NCBI GenBank assembly: GCA_900546565.1
Contig: URDC01000001.1
Location: 104,781 to 168,780 of the forward strand
Source of the DNA: an uncultured Opitutales bacterium
Lineage (GTDB): Bacteria; Verrucomicrobiota; Verrucomicrobiia; Opitutales; Intestinicryptomonadaceae
Direction: 5' to 3'
Length of the DNA: 64,000 bases
The translations under genes were made by a program, and so were the position numbers. Below, piece after piece: positions 7,912-16,911 of the stretch (its first letter is position 1; the number at the start of each line of letters is the position of its first letter). The notes beneath the pieces were generated by a model. The model was not told the DNA's origin and made no database searches. It worked only from the letters and a program-made list of their open reading frames with translations.

Positions 7912-8967
7912 TTACATCGGGTAGCTGCCGAGCCACTTAACCATAGGCAGGGAATATTTGAGGTATGATGCGACATCGCGCACCTTTTCGTCTTCCCAAT
8001 GGCCCTCGAAGTCGATGAAAAAGAAGTAGTCCCACGCCTTTTTATGGGTCGGGCGCGATTCGATTCTCAGAAGGTTGATGTCGGCCTTTTCGAACGGCGA
8101 GATGACTTCTCCGAGCGCGCCAGGGCGGTCGTTAATCGAAACGACAATGCTTGTGCGGTAACGCACGCCCCGCGCGGGTTTGTCTGATTTTTTGCCGATT
8201 ACGAGGAAGCGCGTTTGGTTGTCCTTTTTGTCCTGAATGGAATGTTCGAGAATCGGAACGTCGTAGCAGGGAGACGCGACCTCGCTTGCGATTGCTGCGA
8301 TTTCGGGGTTTTCCACCGCCATACGGACTGCGGTTGTGGTGCTGTCGACCGACTCCAACTGGACATTCGGCAGGTTGCGGTGCAGCCAGCCGCGGCACTG
8401 TCCGATTGCCTGGTCTTTGGAGCAGACTTTGCGGATAGTTTCCAAGCTGCCGCGCGAAAGCAGGCAATGCTCGATGGGCAAATAGATTTGTCCGACAATC
8501 ATCAGCGAAGTTTCGGCGAGCATATCAATCGAGTGCAGAACCGCGCCCTCGGTTGAATTTTCAATCGGGATAACGCCGTAATCGGCATCGTTTGCCTGAA
8601 CGGCTATGAACACGTCGGGGATTGACGGCATCGGTGAATACGCGACGCTCGAACCGAAATTTTTTATCGCCGCCTGATTCGTGAAAGTGGCTTTCGGCCC
8701 GAGGTAGGCGACGCGCAAACGCTTTTCCGCCGAAATCGACGCCGAGATTATTTCGCGGAAGATTGACTTCAACGCTTGTTCGTCGATTTTCCCTGCGTTC
8801 TTTTTGATCAGGTTTTCGAAGACGGTTTTTTCGCGGCTGGGCACGTAGATATCGTCGCCCGCGGCGGATTTTATCTTGCCGATTTCTCTGGCGCACGAAA
8901 TGCGTTTTACCAGAAGTTCCAAAATTTGCGTGTCGATAGAATCGATTTCTTTTCTGAATGAATCCAC
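7912..8967 (-). CDS. pheA: Bifunctional chorismate mutase / prephenate dehydratase (P-protein)
   Basis: Makes phenylpyruvate from chorismate via prephenate for phenylalanine synthesis. Domain order over 351 residues: an AroQ-type chorismate mutase (about 1-90, DSFRKEIDSIDTQILELL, with a catalytic-type Arg/Lys pattern), prephenate dehydratase (about 95-275, VAYLGPKATFTNQAA, the catalytic TRF motif in NQTRFLVIGKK), and a C-terminal ACT domain with RPGALGEVISPF and ESRP, the phenylalanine-sensing motif, so feedback inhibition is likely. The start is a GTG at 8967, preceded by AAAGG; a longer in-frame extension would overlap scpB and has no similarity. The scpB gene ends 16 bp upstream. Confidence 0.94.
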   Translation of the reverse strand: MDSFRKEIDSIDTQILELLVKRISCAREIGKIKSAAGDDIYVPSREKTVFENLIKKNAGKIDEQALKSIFREIISASISAEKRLRVAYLGPKATFTNQAAIKNFGSSVAYSPMPSIPDVFIAVQANDADYGVIPIENSTEGAVLHSIDMLAETSLMIVGQIYLPIEHCLLSRGSLETIRKVCSKDQAIGQCRGWLHRNLPNVQLESVDSTTTAVRMAVENPEIAAIASEVASPCYDVPILEHSIQDKKDNQTRFLVIGKKSDKPARGVRYRTSIVVSINDRPGALGEVISPFEKADINLLRIESRPTHKKAWDYFFFIDFEGHWEDEKVRDVASYLKYSLPMVKWLGSYPM

Positions 8968-8983
8968 GGTTTGCCTTTTGTTT

Positions 8984-9844
8984 TTAGGGTTGGTCTGGTT
9001 GTGCTGTGGGGGTGTTGTTCGCGCTTGTGTTCGAGCTGTCCCGCGCGGGCTCGGCGGCGACATTAGTGCCGTCAGTGCCGTTTGTGTCAGTTGTATCAGT
9101 TGTGTCTGCGGAAGTCTGTTCGTCTTCGTCCTCCGAGGGCAACCCAACGTCTTCGTCTTTGGGGGCGGGCGCGCTTGCGCGTTTAATCCACTCCGAGATT
9201 TGGTTGGGGCTTAGAACGTCCGACGACGGCAATTCTTCGAGGCTGTTGACTCCCACGAAGTCCAAAAAAATCTGCGTTGTCGAATACTGTATCGGACGCC
9301 CCGGCAAGTCGGCGCGGCCGCTTATGAAAATCAGGTCTTTTTCGGACAGGCGCGAAATTGCGCTGTCTGCGCTCACTCCGCGGATTGCCTCGATTTCGGC
9401 GCGGGTGACGGGCTGTCGGTAGGCGACAATCGCAAGCGTTTCGAGCGCGGCGCGCGAAAGCCGCTGCGGACGCGGGTCGTTGCGCAAAAGGCGCACCCAG
9501 TTGGAGTATTCCTTCGAGATTACGAGTTTGAAGCCCGACGCGCTTTGCACGAGGCGGAAAACCTCTCTTGCCTCGTCGAGTTCGGCGGCGATTTCCTCCA
9601 TAGCCTCGCGGATTTGCGTTGCCGTCAGCAGTGTGGGGACTTGGGCGATGATGTCTTCGATGATGCCCTGTTCGTCGTCGGCGACAACCTCCGAGATTTC
9701 GTTTTCGTCGCGCGGTTGCGACTTGTCGGCGTTGTCGTTTTCGGCGTGGTAGCGGGCTATTACGGACTGGATATCCTTAATTGTAAGCGGCTCGTTCGTC
9801 GAAAACATCAGCGACTTTAAAATCTTTTTCAGGTTGAAGCTCAT
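8984..9844 (-). CDS. scpB: Segregation and condensation protein B
   Basis: Kleisin-associated subunit of the SMC-ScpAB condensin that organises and segregates the chromosome. It is 286 residues. The N-terminal winged-helix (about 1-110, [20 protein letters not shown]) is interrupted by an acidic insertion. The second winged-helix contains [20 protein letters not shown] and [11 protein letters not shown], the strongest ScpB signature, followed by [18 protein letters not shown]. The last 60 residues are a disordered Asp/Thr-rich tail, beyond the usual ~190-residue core. The ATG at 9844 (MSFNLKKIL) is chosen; upstream residues look non-coding. No scpA is in the window. Confidence 0.93.
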   Translation of the reverse strand: MSFNLKKILKSLMFSTNEPLTIKDIQSVIARYHAENDNADKSQPRDENEISEVVADDEQGIIEDIIAQVPTLLTATQIREAMEEIAAELDEAREVFRLVQSASGFKLVISKEYSNWVRLLRNDPRPQRLSRAALETLAIVAYRQPVTRAEIEAIRGVSADSAISRLSEKDLIFISGRADLPGRPIQYSTTQIFLDFVGVNSLEELPSSDVLSPNQISEWIKRASAPAPKDEDVGLPSEDEDEQTSADTTDTTDTNGTDGTNVAAEPARDSSNTSANNTPTAQPDQP

Positions 9845-9962
9845 AATAAAAATTTTGCTCCATAATGAACCAATCGCGCAAAACACTCAACACAATTTTA
9901 TTAAAGCTGTTGACGTTTCGGCGTGGCCGTGTTTGAATGCTCGGGTTAATTCAAAAAATTTT

Positions 9963-11798
9963 ATGCCCGAATATCGTTCAAAAAAAAGTTTTACAGGTAG
10001 AAATATGGCCGGCGCGCGCGCTTTGTGGCGCGCAACGGGAGTGAAGGAGGAGGACTTCGGAAAGCCCGTAATCGCGGTCGTGAACTCGTTTACGCAGTTT
10101 GTCCCCGGACACGTGCACCTCGACAAAGTCGGCGCGTATGTGCGCGAGCAGGTCGAAAAGGCCGGCGCGATTGCCCGCGAATTCAATACTATTGCAATCG
10201 ACGACGGCATTGCAATGGGGCACGAAGGCATGCTCTACTCGCTGCCCTCGCGCGAGCTGATTGCCGACAGTGTCGAATATATGTGCAACGCCCACTGCGC
10301 CGACGCCATGATTTGCATTTCAAACTGCGACAAAATCACCCCCGGAATGATGATGGCTGCTATGCGCATGAACATTCCCGCAATTTTCGTTTCGGGCGGG
10401 CCTATGGAAGCGGGCGTGGGCAAGCTCAGCACGGGCGAGCGCAAGCTCGACCTAATCGACGCAATGATTGCGGGCGCGAACCCCAATGTTTCGGACGCCG
10501 ACAGCGAGATTATGGAGCGCAACGCGTGCCCGACTTGCGGTTCGTGCTCGGGTATGTTCACGGCTAATTCGATGAACTGTTTGGCGGAGGCAATCGGTTT
10601 GGCTCTCCCCGGCAACGGGACGATTGTCGCGACCCACGCGGCGCGTAAAAACCTCTTCGCGCAGGCGTCGAAGCGCATTGTCGAAATGGCGAAAGCCTAC
10701 TACGAAAACGGCGACGAAAGCGTTCTGCCGCGCTCGATTGCCACGCGCGAAAGTTTCCTCAACGCCATGCGTTTGGACATCGCAATGGGCGGCAGCACGA
10801 ACACCGTCTTGCACCTGCTCGCGATTGCCCGCGAAGGCGAAGTCGACTTCTCGATGAAGGACATCGACGCGCTCTCGCGCAAGACGCCCTGCATTTGCAA
10901 AGTCGCCCCCAGCACGCAGAAAGTCCACGTTCAGGACGTCCACCGCGCGGGCGGCATTTTCGCGATTTTGGGCGAATTGGCGCGCGCCGACCTGCTCGAC
11001 CTCGGCGCGAAAACCGTCCACGAAAAGACGATTGCCGACGCCATCAAAAAATACGACATTTTATCGCCCGAATGCTCGGAGGAAACAAAGCATATGTTCC
11101 GCGCCGCGCCCGCCAACAAATATTCGGTTCAGGCGTGGACTCAGGAAACATACTACGACTCCAACGACACCGACCGCGCGGGCGGCGCGATTAGGTCGGT
11201 CGGGCACGCGTTCAGCAAAGACGGCGGGTTGGCGGTTCTCTTCGGCAACATCGCCCGCGACGGCTCGATTGTAAAGACTGCGGGCGTAGACGAATCGATT
11301 TTGAAATTCCGCGGCACGGCAAAGGTCTACCACTCCGAGCAAGCCGCAAGTTTGGCGATTCGCGGCGGAGAGATTGCCCCTGGCGACGTTGTCGTGATTG
11401 TCTACGAAGGCCCGCGCGGCGGCCCCGGCATGCAGGAAATGCTTTATCCGACAAGCCACCTGAAAAGTATGGGCTTGGGCAAGGTTTGCGCCCTGCTTAC
11501 CGACGGGCGTTTTTCGGGCGGCACAAGCGGGCTTTCAATCGGGCACGCTTCGCCGGAGGCCGCTGACGGCGGCGACATTGCGCTTGTCGAGAACGGCGAT
11601 ATGATTGACATCGACATTCCCGCGCGCAAAATTTCGCTCGAAATTTCCGACGCCGAAATGCAGGCGCGGCGCGAAAAAATGCTCGCCAAGGGCAGGGACG
11701 CCTACAAGCCCGTGCGCGACCGCAAGGTTTCGAAGGCGTTGCAATTCTACGCGCAATCGGTCTCCTCGGCGGCGGACGGCGCGGTTCGAAAAATGTAG
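9963..11798 (+). CDS. ilvD: Dihydroxy-acid dehydratase
   Basis: Dehydrates 2,3-dihydroxy-isovalerate or -methylvalerate to the 2-keto acids of valine, leucine and isoleucine synthesis, using an iron-sulfur cluster. The cluster cysteines lie in [10 protein letters not shown] and [18 protein letters not shown]; other signatures are [15 protein letters not shown] and the C-terminal [22 protein letters not shown]. The ATG at 9963 ([10 protein letters not shown]) gives 611 residues, normal for the family; upstream in-frame codons reach into the scpB promoter region and are not conserved. It is divergent from scpB with a ~118-bp spacer holding both promoters. No other branched-chain genes are nearby. 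Confidence 0.97.
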   Translation: MPEYRSKKSFTGRNMAGARALWRATGVKEEDFGKPVIAVVNSFTQFVPGHVHLDKVGAYVREQVEKAGAIAREFNTIAIDDGIAMGHEGMLYSLPSRELIADSVEYMCNAHCADAMICISNCDKITPGMMMAAMRMNIPAIFVSGGPMEAGVGKLSTGERKLDLIDAMIAGANPNVSDADSEIMERNACPTCGSCSGMFTANSMNCLAEAIGLALPGNGTIVATHAARKNLFAQASKRIVEMAKAYYENGDESVLPRSIATRESFLNAMRLDIAMGGSTNTVLHLLAIAREGEVDFSMKDIDALSRKTPCICKVAPSTQKVHVQDVHRAGGIFAILGELARADLLDLGAKTVHEKTIADAIKKYDILSPECSEETKHMFRAAPANKYSVQAWTQETYYDSNDTDRAGGAIRSVGHAFSKDGGLAVLFGNIARDGSIVKTAGVDESILKFRGTAKVYHSEQAASLAIRGGEIAPGDVVVIVYEGPRGGPGMQEMLYPTSHLKSMGLGKVCALLTDGRFSGGTSGLSIGHASPEAADGGDIALVENGDMIDIDIPARKISLEISDAEMQARREKMLAKGRDAYKPVRDRKVSKALQFYAQSVSSAADGAVRKM

Positions 11799-11885
11799 CG
11801 TTTTTGCAACGGACGATTGCCCCGCGCGGGGCGTCGTCCTTTTTTATTTCCGAAAAACCTCCAAATTAGAAACTATCCAAAAATA

Positions 11886-12764
11886 ATGAAAAGTATGACG
11901 GGCTTTGGGCGCGAATGCGCCGACTTCGAAGATTTTTCGGTGTCGGTCGACATCTCGTCGGTCAACAAAAAGGGTCTCGAAATTTCGGTGTCGCTGCCGC
12001 GCGAATGGGGCGCGATGGAGCGTCTTATCGGCGCGGAGCTCAAAAGGCGTTTTTCGCGCGGAAAGTTCAATGTCGCGCTCAATGTCGAGTTTAAGCTTGC
12101 CGAAAGCGGCGTGTTTGCCGACGCCGATATGCTTGCGGCGTCGCTTGCAAAGCTGCGCGATTTTTGCGGGGCAAACGGCATTGACCCGCGTTTGACTTCC
12201 GCCGATGTGCTCGAACTCAACCGCCAGCTTTCCGAAAAATCCGTGCGGCGCGTTGTCGATGTCGAAGCCCAATGGGGTAAGCTTTTGCCCGTTTTTGCCG
12301 CCGCCTGCGAAAAGCTTGACGAAATGCGTGGCGTCGAAGGCGCGGCGTTGAAGCTCGACCTCGCCGAGCGCGTCGGCAGAATAAAAGCCCTCGTCGCGCG
12401 CGCGCGTGTGTTTGCCGCGGAATCGCCCGCCAAGTATCGCGAATCGCTTATGCAGAAGTTGGCGGCAATCGGGCTTAATCTCGACTTCAATGACGAGCGC
12501 GTTTTGAAGGAGGTTTGCATTTTTGCCGACAAGTGCGATGTCGCCGAAGAATTGACGCGGCTCGAAAGCCACGTTGCCCAATTTTATTCGATTATTGAGC
12601 TTGACGAAGCCGTCGGGCGCAAGCTCGATTTTCTTTGTCAGGAGATGGGGCGCGAAATCAACACGACGGCGAGCAAAGCCAACAATCTCGACCTCACCAA
12701 AATCGCGATAGACTTGAAGAACGAGCTTGAAAGGGTACGCGAGCAAGTCCAAAACCTCGAATAA
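11886..12764 (+). CDS. yicC: YicC-family endoribonuclease
   Basis: Member of the YicC/YloC family (DUF1732), shown in E. coli and B. subtilis to be an endoribonuclease acting on small RNAs and mRNA. The 292 residues show the N-terminal signature MKSMTGFGRE, the SVDISSVNKKGLEISVSLPR strand region (family form: E.rsvN.r.ldi...lP), and the C-terminal GRKLDFLCQEMGREINTTASKANN, which holds the conserved DFL-QE-REIN-K-N residues. The ATG at 11886 is the family start. It is 87 bp after ilvD, same strand. A palindromic repeat begins one base or so after the stop codon. Confidence 0.93.
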   Translation: MKSMTGFGRECADFEDFSVSVDISSVNKKGLEISVSLPREWGAMERLIGAELKRRFSRGKFNVALNVEFKLAESGVFADADMLAASLAKLRDFCGANGIDPRLTSADVLELNRQLSEKSVRRVVDVEAQWGKLLPVFAAACEKLDEMRGVEGAALKLDLAERVGRIKALVARARVFAAESPAKYRESLMQKLAAIGLNLDFNDERVLKEVCIFADKCDVAEELTRLESHVAQFYSIIELDEAVGRKLDFLCQEMGREINTTASKANNLDLTKIAIDLKNELERVREQVQNLE

Positions 12765-13138
12765 AAAAACGGGCGAGGACGTACGCCTCCGAGGCAAATT
12801 ATTTCATTATTTACCTGAAAATGTTTCCCAGTCGGGAAACATTTTTTGTATTTAAATTTGCCCCAGAGGCGCACTCGCAGCCAAAAATGACTCGCGTTTG
12901 CTACGCAAACCGTTTGACACGCTACTGCGTGCCCTTCGGGTGCGTTTTGCAAACGCATCTATACGCGCCTTCGGCTTGTATTCGCCCCTACGGGGTCGTT
13001 GCTTGGCAACGCTCAAACGCGCTACGCTTGTTTTCGGTTTCGCTTCGCCTCACATACCTAAGTATGCTTCGGCTCGAATGGACATTCGGAGAGTTTCGGG
13101 GTATGCGGTATTGCCGAAGGCAATCGCATAGGGGTATT
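12765..13138 (+). repeat. Nested palindromic element, family A copy A1 (3' part diverged)
   Basis: Immediately after the yicC stop, AAAAACGGGCGAGG begins the element. The middle stem has left arm CCTCCGAGGCAAATT (12786-12800) and right arm AATTTGCCCCAGAGG (12855-12869), two mismatches. Between them, AATGTTTCCC-AGTC-GGGAAACATT (12820-12843) is followed by TTTTTTGT, a terminator shape that may serve yicC. From 12875 to about 13135 runs a chain of short hairpins with triloops (TTGC-tac-GCAA, CCC-ttc-GGG, GTTGC-ttg-GCAAC, ATTGCC-gaa-GGCAAT). No closing outer arm is seen. No protein-coding gene is supported in 12765-13453. Confidence 0.75.
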
Positions 13139-13143
13139 TTATA

Positions 13144-13195
13144 AGTTGGGAAGTGGCGCGGATTGCTACGCAATATCGCTTTGCTTTAATAGATA
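13144..13195 (+). repeat. Dispersed hairpin repeat, family B (copy 3, diverged)
   Basis: GGGAAGTGGCGCGGATTGC, triloop-like TAC, GCAATATCGCTTTGCTTTAAT. It has the family layout (purine-rich lead, GCG arm, ATTGC-tac-GCAAT stem, CGCTTT, TTTAATA) but with weaker GC arms. It lies between element A1 and the candidate attenuator upstream of the 13454 gene. Confidence 0.5.
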
Positions 13196-13318
13196 GACTA
13201 AGGCACATCGGCAACGTCGATTGCCGTCTCTTACAAAAAATAGACAAAAAGTGTTGACATAATCTGCGTTTTTTCGGACAGTCGTCGCGCCTTATAAAGA
13301 ATAAGGCTTTCTCATAAT

Positions 13319-13372
13319 CCCATAAATATGGGGCGTTTGCACTAACCTGCAAACGCCCTCATTGTTTTTTGT
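13319..13372 (+). terminator. Strong hairpin terminator in the leader of the 13454 gene (possible attenuator or end of a small RNA)
   Basis: GGGCGTTTGCA (13331-13341) and TGCAAACGCCC (13348-13358) form a perfect 11-bp stem with a CTAACC loop, followed by ATTGTTTTTTGTG. No gene precedes it on this strand for 570 bp, and the next gene begins 80 bp downstream. CCCAT (13319-13323) can pair with ATGGG (13328-13332), which overlaps the base of the terminator stem, so two alternative structures are possible. A TTGACA hexamer stands at 13254-13259, but no good -10 is at the right distance. Confidence 0.65.
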
Positions 13373-13453
13373 GTTTCGGACGCGGCGATATGCGGCTAAA
13401 TATGCGTCCAAAAAAGTGTTGAAGCCTCGGGCTTTTTTTGCTCATATAGCGCA

Positions 13454-14707
13454 ATGGAAAAATTTAGAAATCTGTGGCTGCTGCCGGCAGTCGCTCTGCT
13501 GGGTGCGGGTTGTGGTGTAGTCAAGGAAAACGCGTTTTCTACCGACGAGTCCAAACTCTGGACAATCGGTCAGGAACTCTCATTCTTTTCGAAATATTCG
13601 GTCGATGCGCAAGTGCTCAAAAACGACGAATCGGTTTTGATTTTCTCGCCCACCTACCACGGGCGCATTTTCACTTCCGCATTCGGCGACGAATCCTCGC
13701 CCAGCCTCGGCTGGTTTAACCGCGAACTTGTCGCGCTTAAAAACCGCAACCTGCGCACAGCCTTTATCGGCGGCGAAGACGCGCTCTTCGTCGGGCCCGA
13801 GGGCGGCGACGCCTCCGTATACTTCGACCGCGGCGCGCTCTGGACGGAGGAAAACCGCAAACTTCCCGAAATCGTCTCCACCAACGCTTGGAAAATGGTT
13901 TCGCGCTCCGACACCCGCGCGCGCTTCGAAGCTCGCGGCGAGCTCACCAACGCCCTCGGCACGAAATTCCCGATTTCCGTCGAACGCGAAATCTCGCTGC
14001 TCTCGCGCGACGACGTCTCGAAAATTCTCGGCGTCGAAATCCCGCAGGGCTTAAAACTCGTCGCATTCCAGTCGATGAATAAGCTCACCAACACCTCCGA
14101 CAAAAAGTGGACCGAAAAAACCGGAATGCTTAATATGAGCGTCAAAAGCTGCTTCAACGCCAACAAGACCGTCTACGCCTTCGTGCCCTACCGCGCGGGC
14201 GACGCCTCCGAATACGGCGATGTCGTGCGCGACAACGTTTTCGATTCCGCCACTTCCGCCTCCCCTCTCGGCGACCGCATTTCGATTTTCGACGACTATA
14301 TCCGCTTCAAATGCGACGGCCGCCACATTTCGGGCATCGGTGTAAACTCGCGCCGCAGCGAGGGCATAGCCTTTTCCTACGACGACAAAAACGCAATACT
14401 GACAATCGTCCTCTATATAAAACCGTCGGGACGCCGCGCCTATTACCCCGCCTCTTGGCGCAACGCCCAAACGGGCTTCGACGGCGAGGCAATCTCCGTC
14501 TACAACAACGGGCCAGCTTCGCGCAACATATACTTCTCCAACCTCTTCTACGAAATCGCAACATACTCGCCCGCGCTCGACTTGGACGCAGGCCGCAGCC
14601 AGTTCCACTTGCAGCGCACCTTCCACTTTCACGGTTCGGAATACGACTTGGACTTGCTCGCCTATAAACTAACGGGCGTCTCCTTAAAACAAATGCGCGT
14701 AAAATAA
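13454..14707 (+). CDS. Lipoprotein of unknown function, DUF6786-like
   Basis: A 417-residue exported protein: basic start, hydrophobic helix and lipobox LLGAGC (Cys near residue 20), so a probable lipoprotein. The mature part begins with a segment like TIGQELSFFSKYSVDAQVL, then SPTYHGRIFTSAFGDESSPS followed by LGWFNRELV. This resembles, from memory, proteins annotated DUF6786 (pattern: sFG.D..fL..h...v.L.......v.v.P.yqGRvmTSt......sfGWiN..l). It looks rich in beta strands, like galactose-mutarotase-type or sugar-binding folds, but no catalytic residues can be assigned. It may start an operon with the M42 peptidase (44 bp downstream). A strong hairpin lies in its leader. Confidence 0.7.
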   Translation: MEKFRNLWLLPAVALLGAGCGVVKENAFSTDESKLWTIGQELSFFSKYSVDAQVLKNDESVLIFSPTYHGRIFTSAFGDESSPSLGWFNRELVALKNRNLRTAFIGGEDALFVGPEGGDASVYFDRGALWTEENRKLPEIVSTNAWKMVSRSDTRARFEARGELTNALGTKFPISVEREISLLSRDDVSKILGVEIPQGLKLVAFQSMNKLTNTSDKKWTEKTGMLNMSVKSCFNANKTVYAFVPYRAGDASEYGDVVRDNVFDSATSASPLGDRISIFDDYIRFKCDGRHISGIGVNSRRSEGIAFSYDDKNAILTIVLYIKPSGRRAYYPASWRNAQTGFDGEAISVYNNGPASRNIYFSNLFYEIATYSPALDLDAGRSQFHLQRTFHFHGSEYDLDLLAYKLTGVSLKQMRVK

Positions 14708-14751
14708 ATTCCGCCGATTTCCAATAACACAGCTCTTCTTTCATAAAAAAT

Positions 14752-15801
14752 ATGGACAAATTTCTCAGCGAATTATTGCAAACCCGCTCGCCCACGGGCG
14801 CCGAAACTGAGGCTGCCGCGGTAGTCGAAAAATACATCAAACCAGTCGCCGACACCTTCGAGCGCGACGTTCTCGGCAACCGCATAGCCACCCTCGGCGG
14901 CGGCGCAAAAAAGCTTATGCTCGCAGGCCACATCGACGAAATCGGCTTGCAGGTTTCCTACATCGATTCCGACGGCTTCATATTCTTCCAGCAGCTCGGC
15001 GGGCACGACAACGTTATGATATCGGGCAGGGGGGTTCTGATTTTGACCGACCGCGGCGCAGTCGCGGGCGTCACGGGCAAACGTGCAATCCATCTTATGG
15101 ACGCCAAAGAGCGCAAGGAAGTGCCCGAAACCCACCAAATCTGGATTGACATCGGTGCGGCAAACAAGGCGGAGGCGGAAAAACTCGTCAGCGTTGGCGA
15201 CCCCATCGTCTACCAAACTTCGCTTGTTGAAATGTCCAACGGCCGCTACGCTTCCCGCGCCTTCGACGACAAAGCGGGCGCGTTCGCAATTTTCGAAACA
15301 TTGCGCCGACTCTCCGCCGAAAGGGCATCTCTTGAATACAAACTTGTCAGCGTCGGCACCACGCAGGAGGAAATCGGCACGCGCGGCGCGACAACTTCCG
15401 CCTACGCCGTCGACGCCGACATTGCCATAGCAGTCGACGTAACCCACGCCACGGATTTTCCCACTTGCGACTGTCGCAAATTCGGCGATGTCAAACTCGG
15501 CAAGGGCGTCGTCATCGCACGCGGGCCCAACCTCAATCCGAAAGTCTCCGCCCGCCTCATAGAGCTTGCCAAGGCAAACAACATTCCCTACCAGCTCGAA
15601 GCCGAGGCTCGCCCCACTGGCACCGACGCACGCGTAATCCAGATGACGCGCGGCGGCATAGCCACTGGGCTTCTTAGCGTTCCCCTGCGCTATATGCACA
15701 CACCCAACGAAGTCGCCGACCTCGCCGACATCGAATCCTGCGTGCGCCTGCTTTGCGCGTTCGCAAAATCCCTCAAAAATTCCGACGATTTCACATTCTA
15801 A
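14752..15801 (+). CDS. M42-family metallo-aminopeptidase
   Basis: A cytosolic co-catalytic dizinc aminopeptidase of the M42 family (FrvX / glutamyl aminopeptidase / tetrahedral aminopeptidase), expected to trim peptides to amino acids. Over 349 residues the metal and catalytic residues are in order: His in LAGHIDEIGLQV, the bridging Asp in SRAFDDKAGAFAI, the Glu-Glu pair in TTQEEIGTRGA, Asp in AVDVTHATDFP, and His in RYMHTPNEVAD. The ATG at 14752 is the natural start (MDKFLSELLQTRSPTGAE). Only one base separates its stop codon from hemD, so they are co-transcribed despite unrelated roles. Confidence 0.93.
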   Translation: MDKFLSELLQTRSPTGAETEAAAVVEKYIKPVADTFERDVLGNRIATLGGGAKKLMLAGHIDEIGLQVSYIDSDGFIFFQQLGGHDNVMISGRGVLILTDRGAVAGVTGKRAIHLMDAKERKEVPETHQIWIDIGAANKAEAEKLVSVGDPIVYQTSLVEMSNGRYASRAFDDKAGAFAIFETLRRLSAERASLEYKLVSVGTTQEEIGTRGATTSAYAVDADIAIAVDVTHATDFPTCDCRKFGDVKLGKGVVIARGPNLNPKVSARLIELAKANNIPYQLEAEARPTGTDARVIQMTRGGIATGLLSVPLRYMHTPNEVADLADIESCVRLLCAFAKSLKNSDDFTF

Positions 15802-15802
15802 A

Positions 15803-16558
15803 ATGAGACGCATTCTACTCACAAGGCAGGACAATTCAGCGGTTGCCGAACATTTCAAAGGCGGAGACTTCGAGATTTTGGAACTTCCCCTAATCGAGTG
15901 CATCCACAACGTCGACGAGTCCGAAGCCTCCGACGTTTTCGGCGAACTCGGCGGCTACGATTGGCTCGTATTTTCAAGCCCGAACGCCGTCCGCGGCTTT
16001 TTCAAGGCGTTCTTCCGCGAATTTAACGACATTCGCGCCCTCGGAATCGCCCGCATTGCCTGCATAGGCGATGCCACCGTCCGCGAGCTTTCCAAATTCT
16101 ACCTCCGCGCCGACGTCGTTCCCGAAGTCCAGACCGCGGCGGCTCTCGCCGAGGCAATGGGCGAATACGAAACCCTCGAAAATCTCAAAATTCTCTCCGT
16201 CCGCGGAAATCTCGCCTTGCCCGATTTAATCAAGGCTCTCGAAGCCCAGCGCGCCATAGTCGACGTTTTCGAAGTCTACAAAACAAACCTCGTCGCACTC
16301 AAATCCGACGATGCCGTAGTTGTAGATTTCCGCAAGAAGGGCGCGGACGCCGTTGTTTTTGCCAGTCCCTCGGCGGTCGAAAGTTTTGTCCGCAATCTCG
16401 ACGCCATTGTTTTGGAGAAGGACGCTCTGCGCCCAAAAGTTGTCGCAATCGGTTCGACGACTGCCGACGCCGCAAAGAAGAAGGGAATGAAAGTCTCCGC
16501 CGTTTCGGAATCCCCGCGCCCCGAGGATATCGCAGCCGCCGTAAAATCCCTCTTCTAA
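15803..16558 (+). CDS. hemD: Uroporphyrinogen-III synthase
   Basis: Cyclises hydroxymethylbilane to uroporphyrinogen III with inversion of ring D, on the way to haem and sirohaem. This family is poorly conserved; identification rests on the overall 251-residue two-domain pattern: MRRILLTRQDNSAVAEHF at the start, YDWLVFSSPNAVRGFF, GIARIACIGDATVREL, then ADAVVFASPSAVESFV and KVVAIGSTTADAAKKKG, followed by ESPRPEDIAAAVKSLF at the end. All are typical HemD motifs. Haem is used by the catalase at 51.5 kb. Element A2 begins right after the stop codon. Confidence 0.9.
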   Translation: MRRILLTRQDNSAVAEHFKGGDFEILELPLIECIHNVDESEASDVFGELGGYDWLVFSSPNAVRGFFKAFFREFNDIRALGIARIACIGDATVRELSKFYLRADVVPEVQTAAALAEAMGEYETLENLKILSVRGNLALPDLIKALEAQRAIVDVFEVYKTNLVALKSDDAVVVDFRKKGADAVVFASPSAVESFVRNLDAIVLEKDALRPKVVAIGSTTADAAKKKGMKVSAVSESPRPEDIAAAVKSLF

Positions 16559-16765
16559 AAACGGGCGAGGGCGTGCGCCTCCGAGTCGAATTTATTTTCT
16601 ATAATCTAGAAAAGTTTTCCTTTCGGAAAACTTTTTTTGTTTTTTAGATTCGACTCGGAGGCGCACTCACGTTGAATTGGCGAAGCCAAGAGCTGAGCGA
16701 CGATAGGAGCGTGTTAAAATCTGACGCGTCTTTTTAGCACGCGCCTCGCCCGTTTTTTTCGCACC
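16559..16765 (+). repeat. Nested palindromic element, family A copy A2 (complete)
   Basis: The cleanest copy. Outer arms: ACGGGCGAGG (16561-16570) and CCTCGCCCGT (16744-16753), exact complements. Middle stem: GTGCGCCTCCGAGTCGAAT (16573-16591) and ATTCGACTCGGAGGCGCAC (16648-16666), a perfect 19-bp inverted repeat. Apical hairpin: AAAGTTTTCC-TTTC-GGAAAACTTT (16611-16634) followed by TTTTGTTTTTTAGATT. Between the right middle arm and the closing arm is the ~50-bp conserved module (16671-16723, TTGAATTGGCGAAGCCAAG onward). It starts 2 bp after the hemD stop codon. Confidence 0.85.
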
Positions 16766-16872
16766 CACGTTTGTCCTAATTTTTTTATATGACGGGCACA
16801 GGCAGAGGATTCGCCTTTGGCAAATATTCCTCCTTTGTCAAACGCCTACACGAAAAATTATTTTATAAAACA

Positions 16873-16900
16873 GAAAGAAGTTCCATACGAAACTTCTTTC
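16873..16900 (-). terminator. Terminator hairpin of the RND efflux operon
   Basis: GAAAGAAGTT (16873-16882) and AACTTCTTTC (16891-16900) make a perfect 10-bp stem around CCATACGA. On the minus strand it is followed by TGTTTTATAAAA. It lies 12 bp beyond the stop codon of the RND permease. Just outside, at about 16789-16845, is a degraded piece of the family B repeat. The rest of 16766-16872 shows nothing else. Confidence 0.7.
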
Positions 16901-16911
16901 TTTATCAATTT

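Noticed and set aside
8968..9147. Longer reading of pheA with a Gln/Thr/Pro-rich N-terminus
   Set aside because: It would overlap the scpB 3' end completely and is the antisense shadow of the disordered scpB tail; the GTG at 8967 begins the conserved chorismate mutase.
12765..13138. CRISPR array or integron attC sites in the repeat regions
   Set aside because: Repeats are not regularly spaced and have no constant repeat/variable spacer pattern; no cas or integrase gene and no conserved attC core (GTTRRRY) is present.
13254..13297. TTGACA (13254) with TTATAA (13292) as a promoter
   Set aside because: The spacing is 32 bp, far outside the workable range; no -10 lies at 16-19 bp.
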